Part shown: positions 1-6,781 of the stretch, in pieces | Numbering within the stretch: position 1 is the stretch's first letter | How the letters are laid out: the number at the start of each line of letters is the position of its first letter | Origin: CAZXVW01 sp964644025 | GTDB taxonomy: Bacteria > Acidobacteriota > Terriglobia > Bryobacterales > Bryobacteraceae | DNA: 15,367 nucleotides | Direction of reading: 5' to 3' | Assembly: GCA_964644025.1 (NCBI GenBank) | Contig: CAZXVW010000105.1 | Span: 1 to 15,367, forward strand | Program-made: the position numbers and the translations under genes | Notes under the pieces: generated by a model | Told to the model about the DNA's origin: nothing | Database searches by the model: none | What the model saw: the letters and a program-made list of their open reading frames with translations, nothing else

Positions 1-859
1 CCTCGATGGTGATGGAGCTTTCCGCGACGTTCGTCGAAAGAATCAACTTCGGCCGGGGACCTGGCAGTACGGCCCGGTCCTGTTCAGCAGCTGGAAGATC
101 GCCGTGCAGCGGGACGATATCGAGACCGGTCCGCCGGGCAACCACGGCGCAGGCCTCGGCCGCCTGGCGGATCTCGGCCGCCCCCGGGACGAAAACCAGG
201 ATGTCGCCATCGACGCCCTCCGCGGTTAGATCCGCCGCCGCGGCGGCTGTCTGCTCCGCCAGCGGCCGCGCTGAGTGCGGCGTATACCGGATCGAGAGCG
301 GATGAAGCCGGCCTCGGCTCTGCAGCGTGGGGCAACCGCCCAGGAACCGGGCCACCGGCGCGGTTTCGAGCGTCGCCGACATCACCACGATTCGCAATTC
401 CGGGCGCTTCCTCAACTGGAGTCGCCGGAGCAGCGCCAGCGCCACGTCGGCCTCCAGGTGGCGCTCGTGAAACTCGTCCAGCACCACCACGCCGGCCCGC
501 TCGAGCATTGGATCGGAAATCAAACGGCGCGTCAGCACCCCTTCGGTAAGGTACCGCAACCGCGTTCGCGGCCCGCCCACCGATTCAAAACGCACCTGGT
601 AGCCCACTGTCTCGCCAGGCTGCTCTCCCCGTTCGGCGGCCACCCGCCGCGCAGCCATCCGGGCCGCGATGCGCCGCGGCTCCAGTACCAGCACTTCCCC
701 GCAGCCCAGCTCCAGCAGCGCCGGCGGCACCCGCGTCGTCTTCCCCGCCCCGGGCGGCGCCTCGATCACCAGGTTCCGGCCCTCGCGCAGGCGCGCCAGG
801 ATTTCCGGCACCAGGGTGTCGATCGGCAGCGACGAGGTTTCTCTCCGGTTGACTCCCAC
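1..859 (-). CDS. hrpB: ATP-dependent helicase HrpB, N-terminal part (cut by window edge)
   Basis: This is a DExH-box helicase of the HrpB family, proteins presumed to remodel RNA in the cytoplasm. About 286 codons are present and the C-terminal half lies beyond base 1. Reading leftward, motif I (Walker A, PPGAGKTT) is at residues 35-42. It is followed by the DEFH box (VVLDEFHERHLEAD), motif III (VMSATLE), and the start of the second RecA domain ending in LSTNVAESSITIE, which is the classic motif V of DEAH helicases. The start is a GTG at 859: an in-frame TAG lies only three codons upstream and an AAAGAG purine run precedes the GTG, so no longer start is possible. The divergent aminotransferase begins 25 bp away, so each promoter must lie close to or inside the other gene's 5' end. 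The assignment to HrpB rather than HrpA rests on the DEFH box and the MSATLE spacing. Confidence 0.9.
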   Translation of the reverse strand, partial: MGVNRRETSSLPIDTLVPEILARLREGRNLVIEAPPGAGKTTRVPPALLELGCGEVLVLEPRRIAARMAARRVAAERGEQPGETVGYQVRFESVGGPRTRLRYLTEGVLTRRLISDPMLERAGVVVLDEFHERHLEADVALALLRRLQLRKRPELRIVVMSATLETAPVARFLGGCPTLQSRGRLHPLSIRYTPHSARPLAEQTAAAAADLTAEGVDGDILVFVPGAAEIRQAAEACAVVARRTGLDIVPLHGDLPAAEQDRAVLPGPRPKLILSTNVAESSITIE

Positions 860-884
860 CGTCTCTTTCTACAAGACTATCTCT

Positions 885-2063
885 ATGCCGGAATCATACT
901 CTGTCTTGAATCCGCCCAGGCGGCTCCTGATGGGCCCGGGGCCCAGCCCGGTGGAGCCGCGCGTCTACGAAGCCATCGGGAAACGGATCGTCGGCCACCT
1001 GGATCCGTACTTTTTCGAAGTGGTCCGCGACATCCATGAACTGTTGCGGGAGGTCTTTGGGACCCGCAACGAGTTCACCATGGCCCTGTCCGGCACAGGC
1101 AGCTCCGGCATGGAAGCGGCCGTCACCAACTTCGTCGAACCCGGCACGAAATTCGCCGTGCTGGCCAACGGATACTTCTGCGACCGGATCACGGAGATGG
1201 CGCGGCGCCAGGGAGCCGAGATTGTCCGCCTGGAAAAGCCCTGGGGCGAGGTCTTCACCGGCGAGGAGGCGCGGGAATTCATCCTCCGGGAAAAGCCCGG
1301 CGCCGTCGCCTACGTGCAGGCTGAAACTTCCACCGGCGCTTACCAGGAAGGCAAAGCCATCTGCGAGGCGGCTCACGAAGCCGGCGCGCTGGTCATCGCC
1401 GATTGCGTGACCTCGCTTGGCGCCGTACCAGTCCGGGTGGATGAAAACGGCATCGACATCGCTTACAGTTGCACGCAAAAGGGCCTGTCCTGCCCGCCCG
1501 GGCTGGCTCCGATCACCGTCTCGGCCCGCGCGATGGAGCGGCTGCGGAAGCGCGAATCCGCAAATCGCTCCTGGTACCTGGACTTGCGCTTGCTCGACGA
1601 GTATTTCGGCGGCGCGCATCGCTACCATCATACGGCTCCCATCTCGATGTTCTACGCCCTCCGCGAGGCGCTGGTGGTCATTCACGAAGAGGGGCTGGAA
1701 GCCCGCTGGCAGCGGCATGAGACCAATCATAAAGCGTTCGTGGCCGGCATCGAGGCCATGGGGATGCGGATGCACGTCGCCGCGCCCCACCGGCTCTGGT
1801 CGCTCAACACTCCCTGCGTGCCCGCCGGCGTCGAGGATGCCAGGATCCGGCAGCGCATGCTGGCCGAGGACGGCATCGAGATCTTCGGCGGCTTCGGCCC
1901 GCTGGCCGGCAAGGTTTTCCGGATCGGCATCATGGGCGCTGGCTCCACCCGGGAGAACGTCCTGCTGCTGCTGGCCTCGCTCGAAAAAGCCCTGAGGGCC
2001 GAGGGATATCAGCCCCCGGCAAGCGGACGGGAAGCCGCCGAGGCATTCTACGCCCGGGACTGA
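885..2063 (+). CDS. Class V aminotransferase, alanine/serine-glyoxylate type
   Basis: A 392-aa cytoplasmic PLP enzyme of the alanine-glyoxylate / serine-glyoxylate aminotransferase group, which moves an amino group from alanine or serine to glyoxylate. The N-terminal LLMGPGPSPVEPRV stretch (about residues 14-27) is the family signature. SGTGSSGMEAAV (69-80) would bind the cofactor phosphate. D173 in IADCVTSLGA should contact the pyridine nitrogen, and K199 in YSCTQKGLSCPPG should form the Schiff base. R397-equivalent substrate binding is probably provided by the Arg in FRIGIMG near the C-terminus. The length is normal for the family. The frame stays open upstream to 669 but runs through the antisense of hrpB, so ATG 885 is the better start. 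No good ribosome binding site precedes it. A TTGACT at 849-854 and TACAAG at 870-875 could make a very close promoter, though the 15-bp spacer is short. The amino donor cannot be decided from sequence. Confidence 0.9.
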   Translation: MPESYSVLNPPRRLLMGPGPSPVEPRVYEAIGKRIVGHLDPYFFEVVRDIHELLREVFGTRNEFTMALSGTGSSGMEAAVTNFVEPGTKFAVLANGYFCDRITEMARRQGAEIVRLEKPWGEVFTGEEAREFILREKPGAVAYVQAETSTGAYQEGKAICEAAHEAGALVIADCVTSLGAVPVRVDENGIDIAYSCTQKGLSCPPGLAPITVSARAMERLRKRESANRSWYLDLRLLDEYFGGAHRYHHTAPISMFYALREALVVIHEEGLEARWQRHETNHKAFVAGIEAMGMRMHVAAPHRLWSLNTPCVPAGVEDARIRQRMLAEDGIEIFGGFGPLAGKVFRIGIMGAGSTRENVLLLLASLEKALRAEGYQPPASGREAAEAFYARD

Positions 2064-2085
2064 GCGCACCGCGGGGCGGATCGAC

Positions 2086-2091
2086 TACAAT
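2086..2091 (+). promoter_or_regulatory. Candidate -10 box of a leaderless transcript
   Basis: TACAAT (5 of 6 to TATAAT) ends 7 bp before the ATG at 2099, so transcription would begin at or beside the start codon. No ribosome binding site is visible and no good -35 box sits 17 bp upstream, so this is a weak call. Confidence 0.25.
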
Positions 2092-2098
2092 TGCCGGG

Positions 2099-2488
2099 AT
2101 GAGGCGAAGAACCTGTCTGAAAGCCATGGCGGCCATCAGCGCCGGCGGCGCGCGGTCTCTCGCCGCCAGCCGGCGGCCGATCCAGCTTCATTGCGACCTG
2201 GAAGTAGGCCCGGCGCGGGAGCGCCAGATGCTCGAAACCTTCCACGGCGCCTTCGCGCCGGCCATGCGCCGCCAGCCGGGTTTCGTGGATGTGAAGCTGC
2301 TCAAGTTCCGCAAACCCGTGGCCGGGGAACCCCCGACGAAGGCCAACTACAAACTCATCATCAGCTTCCAGACCGAGCAGCAGCGCCTGCAGTGGGTCGC
2401 CACCAGCGAGCACCAGCGCCTCTGGCCGAAAATCGAGGAAACACTCACTGGCATGAAATTCAACGCCATGCTGTACGAGGAGGCCTGA
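2099..2488 (+). CDS. Small exported ABM-fold (dimeric alpha/beta barrel) protein
   Basis: A 129-aa protein. The first 30 residues start MRRRTCLKAMAAISAGG and look like a short twin-arginine (Tat) signal (RRRTCLK followed by an Ala-rich stretch). The remainder (about 28-129) resembles the antibiotic-biosynthesis-monooxygenase fold: a first strand with HCDLEV, a helix (ERQMLETFHGAFAPAMRRQPGFVDVKLLKF), a strand with YKLIISFQTEQQRLQWVATSEHQRLWPKIEETL, and a last strand MKFNAMLYEE. Such folds bind small aromatic or haem-like ligands or act as cofactor-free oxygenases, but many members have no known role. The signal suggests it is exported, probably together with a bound ligand. It follows the aminotransferase by 35 bp without a recognisable ribosome binding site; a TACAAT box at 2086-2091 lies 7 bp before the ATG. 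The fold call is moderate and the substrate is unknown. Confidence 0.72.
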   Translation: MRRRTCLKAMAAISAGGARSLAASRRPIQLHCDLEVGPARERQMLETFHGAFAPAMRRQPGFVDVKLLKFRKPVAGEPPTKANYKLIISFQTEQQRLQWVATSEHQRLWPKIEETLTGMKFNAMLYEEA

Positions 2489-2496
2489 AAACTTCA

Positions 2497-2546
2497 CCCG
2501 GGAACCCGGGCCTGCGTTCCGCCAGCCCGAACAGCGCTGCCGGCGG
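2497..2546. terminator. Hairpin-rich convergent gap, possible bidirectional terminator
   Basis: Between the convergent ends of the ABM-fold gene (2488) and fabH (2548) lie two inverted repeats. CCCGGG-AA-CCCGGG is at 2497-2510. CCGCC (2519-2523) pairs with GGCGG (2542-2546), with AGC and GCT extending the stem across a small bulge. There is no clear T-run on either side, so if this terminates transcription it does so by strong structure alone. Confidence 0.35.
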
Positions 2547-2547
2547 C

Positions 2548-3537
2548 TCAGAACTCCCAGCGCCAGAGGTTCACGCCCACCGTGTAGCCGGCGCCCACCG
2601 CAGCGAACAGCACGATGTCGCCCTTCTTCAGCCGTCCATCCCGGATGGCGTCCCGCGTGGCCAGCGGTATGGTGGCCGAGGTCGTGTTGCCGTACTCGCC
2701 GATGTTGATGATCACCCGCTCGGGAGGTATCCCAAGCCGTTCCGCCGTCGCGGTGATGATCCGCTTGTTCGCCTGGTGGGGAATGAAAGCCCCCACGTCC
2801 TCCGGCCCCAGGCCGTGCGCCTGAAGAAGGTCCCGGCATTTCTCATACATCTTCCGGACGGCGTACTTGAAGACCTGCTGGCCATCCTGGTGAATGTAAT
2901 GGAGACCCTTGCTGACCGTCTCGGCACTGGCGGGCATCCGGCTGCCTCCGGCCGGCATGTTCAGGTACGGCGCGCCGGAACCGTCAATGTGGTTGTTGAA
3001 CCCGATGAAACCCGTCTCCTCGTCGCCGGCCGGCTCGATCAGCATGGCGCCGGCCCCGTCACCGAAGAGCACGCACGTGGTCCGGTCCTCGTAGTTGACG
3101 ATCCGGGACATGGTGTCAGCGCCGATCACCAGCACCTTGTCGTGGCTGCCCGCTTCCACCAGGTTGGCGCCGGTGGTAAGACCGTAGACGAAGCTGGAAC
3201 AGGCGGCGATCAGGTCGAAGCCCCAGGCGCCGGGGATCCCCAGCCGGTCCTGAACCAGGCAGGCGGTCGAGGGAAATAACATGTCCGGCGTCACCGTGCA
3301 CACGATGACGACCTCAACGCCAGCGGGACTGATCCCGCGGCTTTCCAGCGCCTGTTTCGCCGCCTCGACGGCCATGTCGGAGGTGGCCGTGGCCGGATCG
3401 GCGATATGACGTTCGCGGATGCCGGTCCGGTTCACGATCCACTCGTCATTGGTCTGGACCATCTTTTCCAGGTCCCGGTTCGTCAGCACGCGCGGCGGCG
3501 TGTAGCAGCCGAGCGCACTAATCTTCACTTTGCGCAA
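2548..3537 (-). CDS. fabH: Beta-ketoacyl-ACP synthase III (FabH)
   Basis: A 329-aa cytoplasmic enzyme that condenses an acyl-CoA primer with malonyl-ACP to start fatty acid synthesis. The thiolase-fold catalytic triad is complete: C113 in LIAACSSFVYGL, H254 in FIPHQANKRI and N284 in EYGNTTSAT. NDEWIVNRTGIRERHIA (30-46) near the N-terminus and the C-terminal LFAAVGAGYTVG loop are typical. The length matches housekeeping FabH. Translation probably starts at a TTG: the sequence AGGAGG lies about 5-6 bp upstream of it and no ATG fits better. The gene stands alone here, without the usual plsX/fabD/acpP neighbours. It is divergent from the SprT-like gene, sharing a 45-bp intergenic space. Being away from the fab cluster, it could be a second copy or a specialised KAS III, but nothing in the active site looks unusual. 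Confidence 0.94.
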   Translation of the reverse strand: MRKVKISALGCYTPPRVLTNRDLEKMVQTNDEWIVNRTGIRERHIADPATATSDMAVEAAKQALESRGISPAGVEVVIVCTVTPDMLFPSTACLVQDRLGIPGAWGFDLIAACSSFVYGLTTGANLVEAGSHDKVLVIGADTMSRIVNYEDRTTCVLFGDGAGAMLIEPAGDEETGFIGFNNHIDGSGAPYLNMPAGGSRMPASAETVSKGLHYIHQDGQQVFKYAVRKMYEKCRDLLQAHGLGPEDVGAFIPHQANKRIITATAERLGIPPERVIINIGEYGNTTSATIPLATRDAIRDGRLKKGDIVLFAAVGAGYTVGVNLWRWEF

Positions 3538-3582
3538 GTAGCCTCCTGGTGTGTTGGGAATCAGACTGCAAACTTCCTTGAT

Positions 3583-4308
3583 ATGTTAATTATGAGTGGA
3601 ATGCAAGTCCGTGGCGCTCCGCCGCCGGAGACCCCTGAACAACTGTACGCCCGCGTCTACCGGGCCCTGAGACCACGGGCCGCGCTGCCGGCCTTCGAAA
3701 TCGAGTACTGCCGCTTCGCCAACGCCAACAGCTTCATCCGAATGAATGGGAAACGCATCACCGTCCGGATCTCAGACCTATTCGAGGGCGCGCCCGCCGC
3801 GGTCCGGGAAGCGCTGGCCTTCATTCTGCTTTCCAAGCTCTTCGGGAAATCGATTCCGGCCCGTTACAACCACCGCTACCGGCTCTATCTGAATCGCCGG
3901 GATGTCCGGCGGACCCTGGAGTTGGTGCGGCAAACCCGGGGACGTAAGCCGCTTAACAACCCGAAAGGGAAACACTATGATCTGGAGGAGCTGTTCGAGG
4001 CGCTGAACTTGCGGTTCTTCGACGGCCTGATGGCCCGGCCGGCGCTCGGCTGGAGCCGGCGGCCTTCACGAACTACGCTCGGCCACTACGACCCGGCCCA
4101 TAACGCCATCGTGATCAGCAGCATCCTGGACCGGCCGGATGTGCCGCGGCTCCTCGTGGACTACATTCTCTATCACGAGATGCTTCACCTCCGCTACCCG
4201 GCCCAATACAACGGTGCCCGGCGGCGGGTTCACACGAAGGAATTCCACGAGGCCGAGAAGCGGTTCCCAGAACTCTCCCAGGCCAAACAACTTCTGAAGA
4301 AACTCTGA
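3583..4308 (+). CDS. SprT-like zinc metalloprotein
   Basis: A 241-aa putative cytoplasmic zinc metallopeptidase. The HExxH motif HEMLH (198-202) sits in LLVDYILYHEMLHLRYP. A downstream HTKEFHEAE segment gives H217 as the likely third ligand, in the H-xxx-F arrangement typical of the SprT/Spartan-like family. The central region YDLEELFEALNLRFFDGLMARPALGWSRR with GHYDPAHNAIVISSILD (about 132-183) is the other hallmark of the fold. The N-terminal 130 residues are less familiar and Arg-rich, and may bind nucleic acid. Three in-frame ATGs (3583, 3592, 3601) are possible; none has a strong ribosome binding site, and GAGTGG just before 3601 slightly favours the last. The frame is open back to 3406 but overlaps fabH there, so the longer form is unlikely. 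Actual protease activity is not proven for most bacterial members. Confidence 0.8.
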   Translation: MLIMSGMQVRGAPPPETPEQLYARVYRALRPRAALPAFEIEYCRFANANSFIRMNGKRITVRISDLFEGAPAAVREALAFILLSKLFGKSIPARYNHRYRLYLNRRDVRRTLELVRQTRGRKPLNNPKGKHYDLEELFEALNLRFFDGLMARPALGWSRRPSRTTLGHYDPAHNAIVISSILDRPDVPRLLVDYILYHEMLHLRYPAQYNGARRRVHTKEFHEAEKRFPELSQAKQLLKKL

Positions 4309-4447
4309 GGCGGCCTGGGCCCCTTCGGCGTGTTGAACAATGCTACCCTCATTTGCCGTGGGAGATGGCACACACTTGACCGTCCCGTGCGACGCGCCCG
4401 GGCGCGACCAGCGGCCATCCCCCCGCCAGATGTGCTGCGGATTTTTC

Positions 4448-4987
4448 TTAACTCGCCGCAACCGGCGCTGGCGCCAGCATCAAGTTCTGCAACTCGGCGC
4501 GCATCGTATCCAGAATACGCACCAAGCCGCTTGCGTCGACGCCGCCCCAGCCCAGCCCCAGCGCGTAGAGCGAAAGCCGGACGTGAACCGCCAGGAGACC
4601 GGCGAGAAACACGAATTTCTGCTTCACCAGAGTCTTCGCCAGTTCCGGGTTGTCCTGCGGAGCGTGCAATACCATCAGCCGCAAGGCAAGGTGCAGCCGC
4701 CCGAAATCCCGGCGCAGCTTCGCCAGGTACAACCGGAAGATTTTCCGGCGCCGGGCGCGAAAAGCCTTCTCCATGCCAGGCACGTAGCCAGGTTGGGATC
4801 GCAAGAATCGAATATCATCCTCAGACAGGAGTCGCTCCATCGGGCGATAGGAGGCCACTGAAAACCGTTTCAACCAGTCCGGGTCAACGCCGCGAACCTT
4901 GGTGGATGACACCAGTCCCCAAACGAGCACGGCCAGCGCCGCCAGCAGCAGTACACCTACAATGCTCGCACCCACAACAACACTCAT
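4448..4987 (-). CDS. Membrane-anchored helical protein, unknown function
   Basis: A 179-aa protein with one N-terminal membrane segment (about residues 4-26) and a mostly helical, strongly basic remainder. The block YRPMERLLSEDDIRFLRSQPGY (47-68) followed by RARRRKIFRLYLAKLRRDFGRLH (77-99) resembles uncharacterised proteins I associate with acidobacteria. A second hydrophobic stretch (about 125-147) may be another membrane segment, and the C-terminus is Ala/Pro-rich. The start is well supported by AAGGAGG at 5004-4998, 10 bp before the ATG. It lies 114 bp after the 7-helix membrane protein gene, in the same direction, and is probably its downstream partner. I recognise no enzymatic motif. A scaffold or regulator at the inner membrane is a guess. 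Confidence 0.75.
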   Translation of the reverse strand: MSVVVGASIVGVLLLAALAVLVWGLVSSTKVRGVDPDWLKRFSVASYRPMERLLSEDDIRFLRSQPGYVPGMEKAFRARRRKIFRLYLAKLRRDFGRLHLALRLMVLHAPQDNPELAKTLVKQKFVFLAGLLAVHVRLSLYALGLGWGGVDASGLVRILDTMRAELQNLMLAPAPVAAS

Positions 4988-5047
4988 TCTCCACTTTCCT
5001 CCTTGGTGTACTCTCTGCCTGCAGCATAACCGATAATCGGATGAAAT

Positions 5048-5109
5048 GCAAGTAATTTCTGAAACTATAGTTCCGGCAATAAGAGGCCTATTGGGAATGC
5101 ATTACTTGC
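5048..5109 (-). repeat. 9-bp inverted repeat around the stop codon of the 7-helix protein gene
   Basis: GCAAGTAAT (5048-5056) and ATTACTTGC (5101-5109) are perfect complements separated by 44 bp; the right arm contains the TAA stop of the membrane protein gene. Inside the loop lies the palindrome AACTATAGTT (5063-5072). Another palindrome, CCGATAATCGG, follows at 5030-5040. Together they could fold in the leftward transcript as a processing or attenuation structure between the two membrane-protein genes. Confidence 0.35.
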
Positions 5110-5896
5110 GCACCGCGCGCATCAGGCTCGAGTTGATGGCGTCCAACTGCCGGACCAGCCGCTCGCTGTCCACTTTCCGCCACCGGCTGCCGAAAACCAG
5201 CACCGCTGCTTCTCCCGCCGGACTAAGGAATATTAACCAGGCAATCAGGCAGGCAGTCGCCACGCCGAGATTGATTGTGCTGAGAACCCGGAGCAGATTG
5301 GCGCCGACGAGATTGCGGAGCAGCAGCAACAGCGCATTGGCTGAAAAATAGGCCCCGAAGACCAACGTGTGAACCACCACATTCCGGCCCAGCGGTATCG
5401 GGAACCAGACGAGGAAGGCGGTGATCAGAAGCAAGAAAAGCAAAAGAGCCGAGCTGATAGCCCGCTCCAGGGCATGGACAAAAACCAGAATGGGATACAG
5501 TGTCCCCTCCCGGCCCACGTCCGGGTACAGGGACACCAGCGAAATCACACCGGAAAGAATTAGTGCTCCGCTGATCGCCCACCGGCCTAATGTCCCAATG
5601 CCGGCGTACTTGCGGAGCACCAAGCCATAGACCTCCAGAACGGCCAGCACCGCGCAGACACGGTCTGCCGGCACCGAGGTCACGTACAATAGTCCGTAGG
5701 CGTTGGTTCCCGGTTCCAGAAACAACGCAACGATTGTCCGCGCCAGGTCAACGAAAAGATAAAGGGAAAAGAAACGGTAGGTTTTCCACAGGCCCGTGCG
5801 CCAAAGCCGCAACAACAAGACAGCTTCCGCGGTGCAATTCAGTAGCCAAACGGACCGTTCTACCGTCCCGGGAACTAAAGCGCCCTCCAAAACCAC
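5102..5896 (-). CDS. Seven-helix integral membrane protein, unknown function
   Basis: A 264-aa very hydrophobic protein with about seven membrane helices (near residues 17-33, 42-60, 68-94, 106-124, 142-164, 171-196 and 202-223) and a charged C-terminal tail of about 40 residues (GSRWRKVDSERLVRQLDAINSSLM), likely cytoplasmic. It has no recognisable transporter, kinase or protease motif. The overall pattern (WLLN start, FFSLYLFVDLARTIVAL second helix) resembles uncharacterised acidobacterial membrane proteins. The start is uncertain: GTG 5896 follows an in-frame TGA within 9 bp, TTG 5890 is also possible, and neither has a clear ribosome binding site. It lies 87 bp downstream of the secreted-peptide gene and 114 bp upstream of the membrane-anchored protein gene, all leftward, so they may be co-transcribed. 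A sensor, exporter or immunity role for the peptide is only inference from position. Confidence 0.75.
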   Translation of the reverse strand: MVLEGALVPGTVERSVWLLNCTAEAVLLLRLWRTGLWKTYRFFSLYLFVDLARTIVALFLEPGTNAYGLLYVTSVPADRVCAVLAVLEVYGLVLRKYAGIGTLGRWAISGALILSGVISLVSLYPDVGREGTLYPILVFVHALERAISSALLLFLLLITAFLVWFPIPLGRNVVVHTLVFGAYFSANALLLLLRNLVGANLLRVLSTINLGVATACLIAWLIFLSPAGEAAVLVFGSRWRKVDSERLVRQLDAINSSLMRAVRK

Positions 5897-5983
5897 AGAG
5901 TATCAGTTTATCATCCCACCTGGACCCCGTAGTTCGCCTCATGGCGCCCGCCGAATGCCTCGGTTCAAAACCTGGTCAACTGA

Positions 5984-6106
5984 TTAGCGGCCGGCAACGG
6001 TCACCCTGCAGGGGAAGCAACCCGGCCAGGGCAGTTCCGCAGTGGCAATTCCGATGGCACCAGCGAACTGAAGAGCCAGAAACAGGACCAACACAGCCTT
6101 CTTCAT
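5984..6106 (-). CDS. Small secreted CxxC peptide
   Basis: A 40-codon ORF starting MKKAVLVLFLALQFAGAIG. It has a textbook Sec signal peptide (KK, then a hydrophobic core to about residue 18, then ATA as a likely cleavage site after residue 23). The predicted mature product is only 17 residues, ELPWPGCFPCRVTVAGR, with a CFPC pair that could form a disulfide or bind metal. The start is supported by AAGGAG at 6121-6116, 9 bp before the ATG. The frame is open upstream to 6226, but that longer start lacks a ribosome binding site and would bury the signal peptide. It is the first leftward gene after a divergent regulatory region containing an 18-bp dyad. Possible roles are signalling peptide, bacteriocin-like peptide or redox/metal peptide; none is established. 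Confidence 0.65.
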   Translation of the reverse strand: MKKAVLVLFLALQFAGAIGIATAELPWPGCFPCRVTVAGR

Positions 6107-6207
6107 GATTGGTATCTCCTTGACAGAAACTTGTTCAGATGTTGTCGTGGGTGCGACACCTAACAGGCTAGCGGCGGCGCGGAGGATCTGGGCGCAATTT
6201 TCAGAAG

Positions 6208-6225
6208 TTTTCGGAAAACAGAACA
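6208..6225 (-). promoter_or_regulatory. Operator-like dyad, copy 1
   Basis: Read on the minus strand this is TGTTCTGTTTTCCGAAAA. It matches the dyad at 7643-7660 at 15 of 18 positions. It also contains a perfect GTTTTC-G-GAAAAC palindrome at 6207-6219. It lies between the divergent secreted-peptide gene (ATG 6106) and the 152-aa protein gene (ATG 6323). It overlaps a weak leftward promoter candidate (TTGTTC 6221-6226, GAAAAT 6197-6202, spacer 18), which would suit repression. Confidence 0.5.
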
Positions 6226-6248
6226 ACTACTACCTTCTGCCCGCCGGA

Positions 6249-6254
6249 TATAGT
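6249..6254 (+). promoter_or_regulatory. Candidate -10 box for the 152-aa protein gene
   Basis: TATAGT (5 of 6 to TATAAT) lies 69 bp before the ATG at 6323. The -35 position (AACTAC) is poor, and the dyad at 6208-6225 would be centred about 44 bp upstream of the start of transcription, a usual place for an activator. This is a weak call. Confidence 0.28.
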
Positions 6255-6322
6255 AAGATGTCCTATGAAGTATTGAGTGGTCTTGTTTACATCGGAAGGC
6301 AGCCAAGGAGGGGACGGCGCGA

Positions 6323-6781
6323 ATGAGGAAGGTGACTTGGGACCGAGTCCTGGACCGCAAAGCCGCCGCCGATCTGTGGCGTCACACACTCTCGCAGATT
6401 CCCACCGTGTTCGGCCGGCTCGTTTACCTCTCCTCGCTGCGCAACTCCAACACGAACACCTATGAGCATCACGGCTTCGCCCTGATGTTCGGAGAGAAGG
6501 AATCCGACCGCACTCTGCGCGAGAGCCACGCCACCACGTTCGCCGAGTGGCTCTGCTTCAACCTGGAGGAACAAAAGGCCGACCTGGATCTGTATTTGTC
6601 CACGCTGGGAACCGATAAGCGGACTATCGTTGAGGCGTGGCTGCGGCTGACTCCGTACCGCCACCTGATCCCGGACGCGGCACCGCGCGCCGAACGCCAG
6701 CTTTACCTTTCCGATCTGGAGACCCTGCTGGAACTGCTCAAGAACGAATACGGCGTCGCTTCCCCTGATCCAGACGCATAG
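6323..6781 (+). CDS. 152-aa cytosolic protein of unknown function
   Basis: A soluble, mixed alpha protein without a signal peptide or membrane helix. The start has a strong ribosome binding site, AAGGAGGGG at 6305-6313, 9 bp before the ATG. The most distinctive segment is RLVYLSSLRNSNTNTYEHHG followed by FALMFGEKESDRTLRESHATTFAEWL (about 32-76), with paired histidines at 49-50 and another at 69. The C-terminal half is helical with acidic and leucine positions (QLYLSDLETLLELLKNEYG). I do not recognise a named domain; the YEHHG...ESH pattern reminds me of uncharacterised acidobacterial proteins. It is divergent from the secreted-peptide gene and its 3' end overlaps the XRE regulator gene tail to tail by 44 bp, so the two transcripts are antisense at their ends. 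It may belong to the same regulon. Confidence 0.75.
   Translation: MRKVTWDRVLDRKAAADLWRHTLSQIPTVFGRLVYLSSLRNSNTNTYEHHGFALMFGEKESDRTLRESHATTFAEWLCFNLEEQKADLDLYLSTLGTDKRTIVEAWLRLTPYRHLIPDAAPRAERQLYLSDLETLLELLKNEYGVASPDPDA

Noticed and set aside
669..884. 72-residue upstream extension of the aminotransferase reading frame
   Set aside because: It is antisense to the Walker A region of hrpB and adds sequence unlike the family; the family signature begins shortly after ATG 885.
894..2069. 391-codon open frame on the minus strand
   Set aside because: Exactly antisense to the aminotransferase, whose catalytic motifs are intact; the frame is open only because of GC-rich codon use.
2191..3279. 362-codon open frame on the plus strand
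   Set aside because: It overlaps the ABM-fold gene and is antisense to fabH; the translation has no recognisable domain, is low in hydrophobic periodicity and is rich in His/Arg/Pro.
4393..4406. Perfect 14-bp palindrome CGCGCCCGGGCGCG in the convergent gap
   Set aside because: Composed only of G and C in a GC-rich genome, with no T-run beside it, so chance is likely; not called as a terminator or operator.
4330..5055. 241-codon open frame on the plus strand
   Set aside because: Antisense to the membrane-anchored protein gene, which has a better ribosome binding site and a coherent membrane helix; the plus-strand product is Pro/Arg/Ala-rich.
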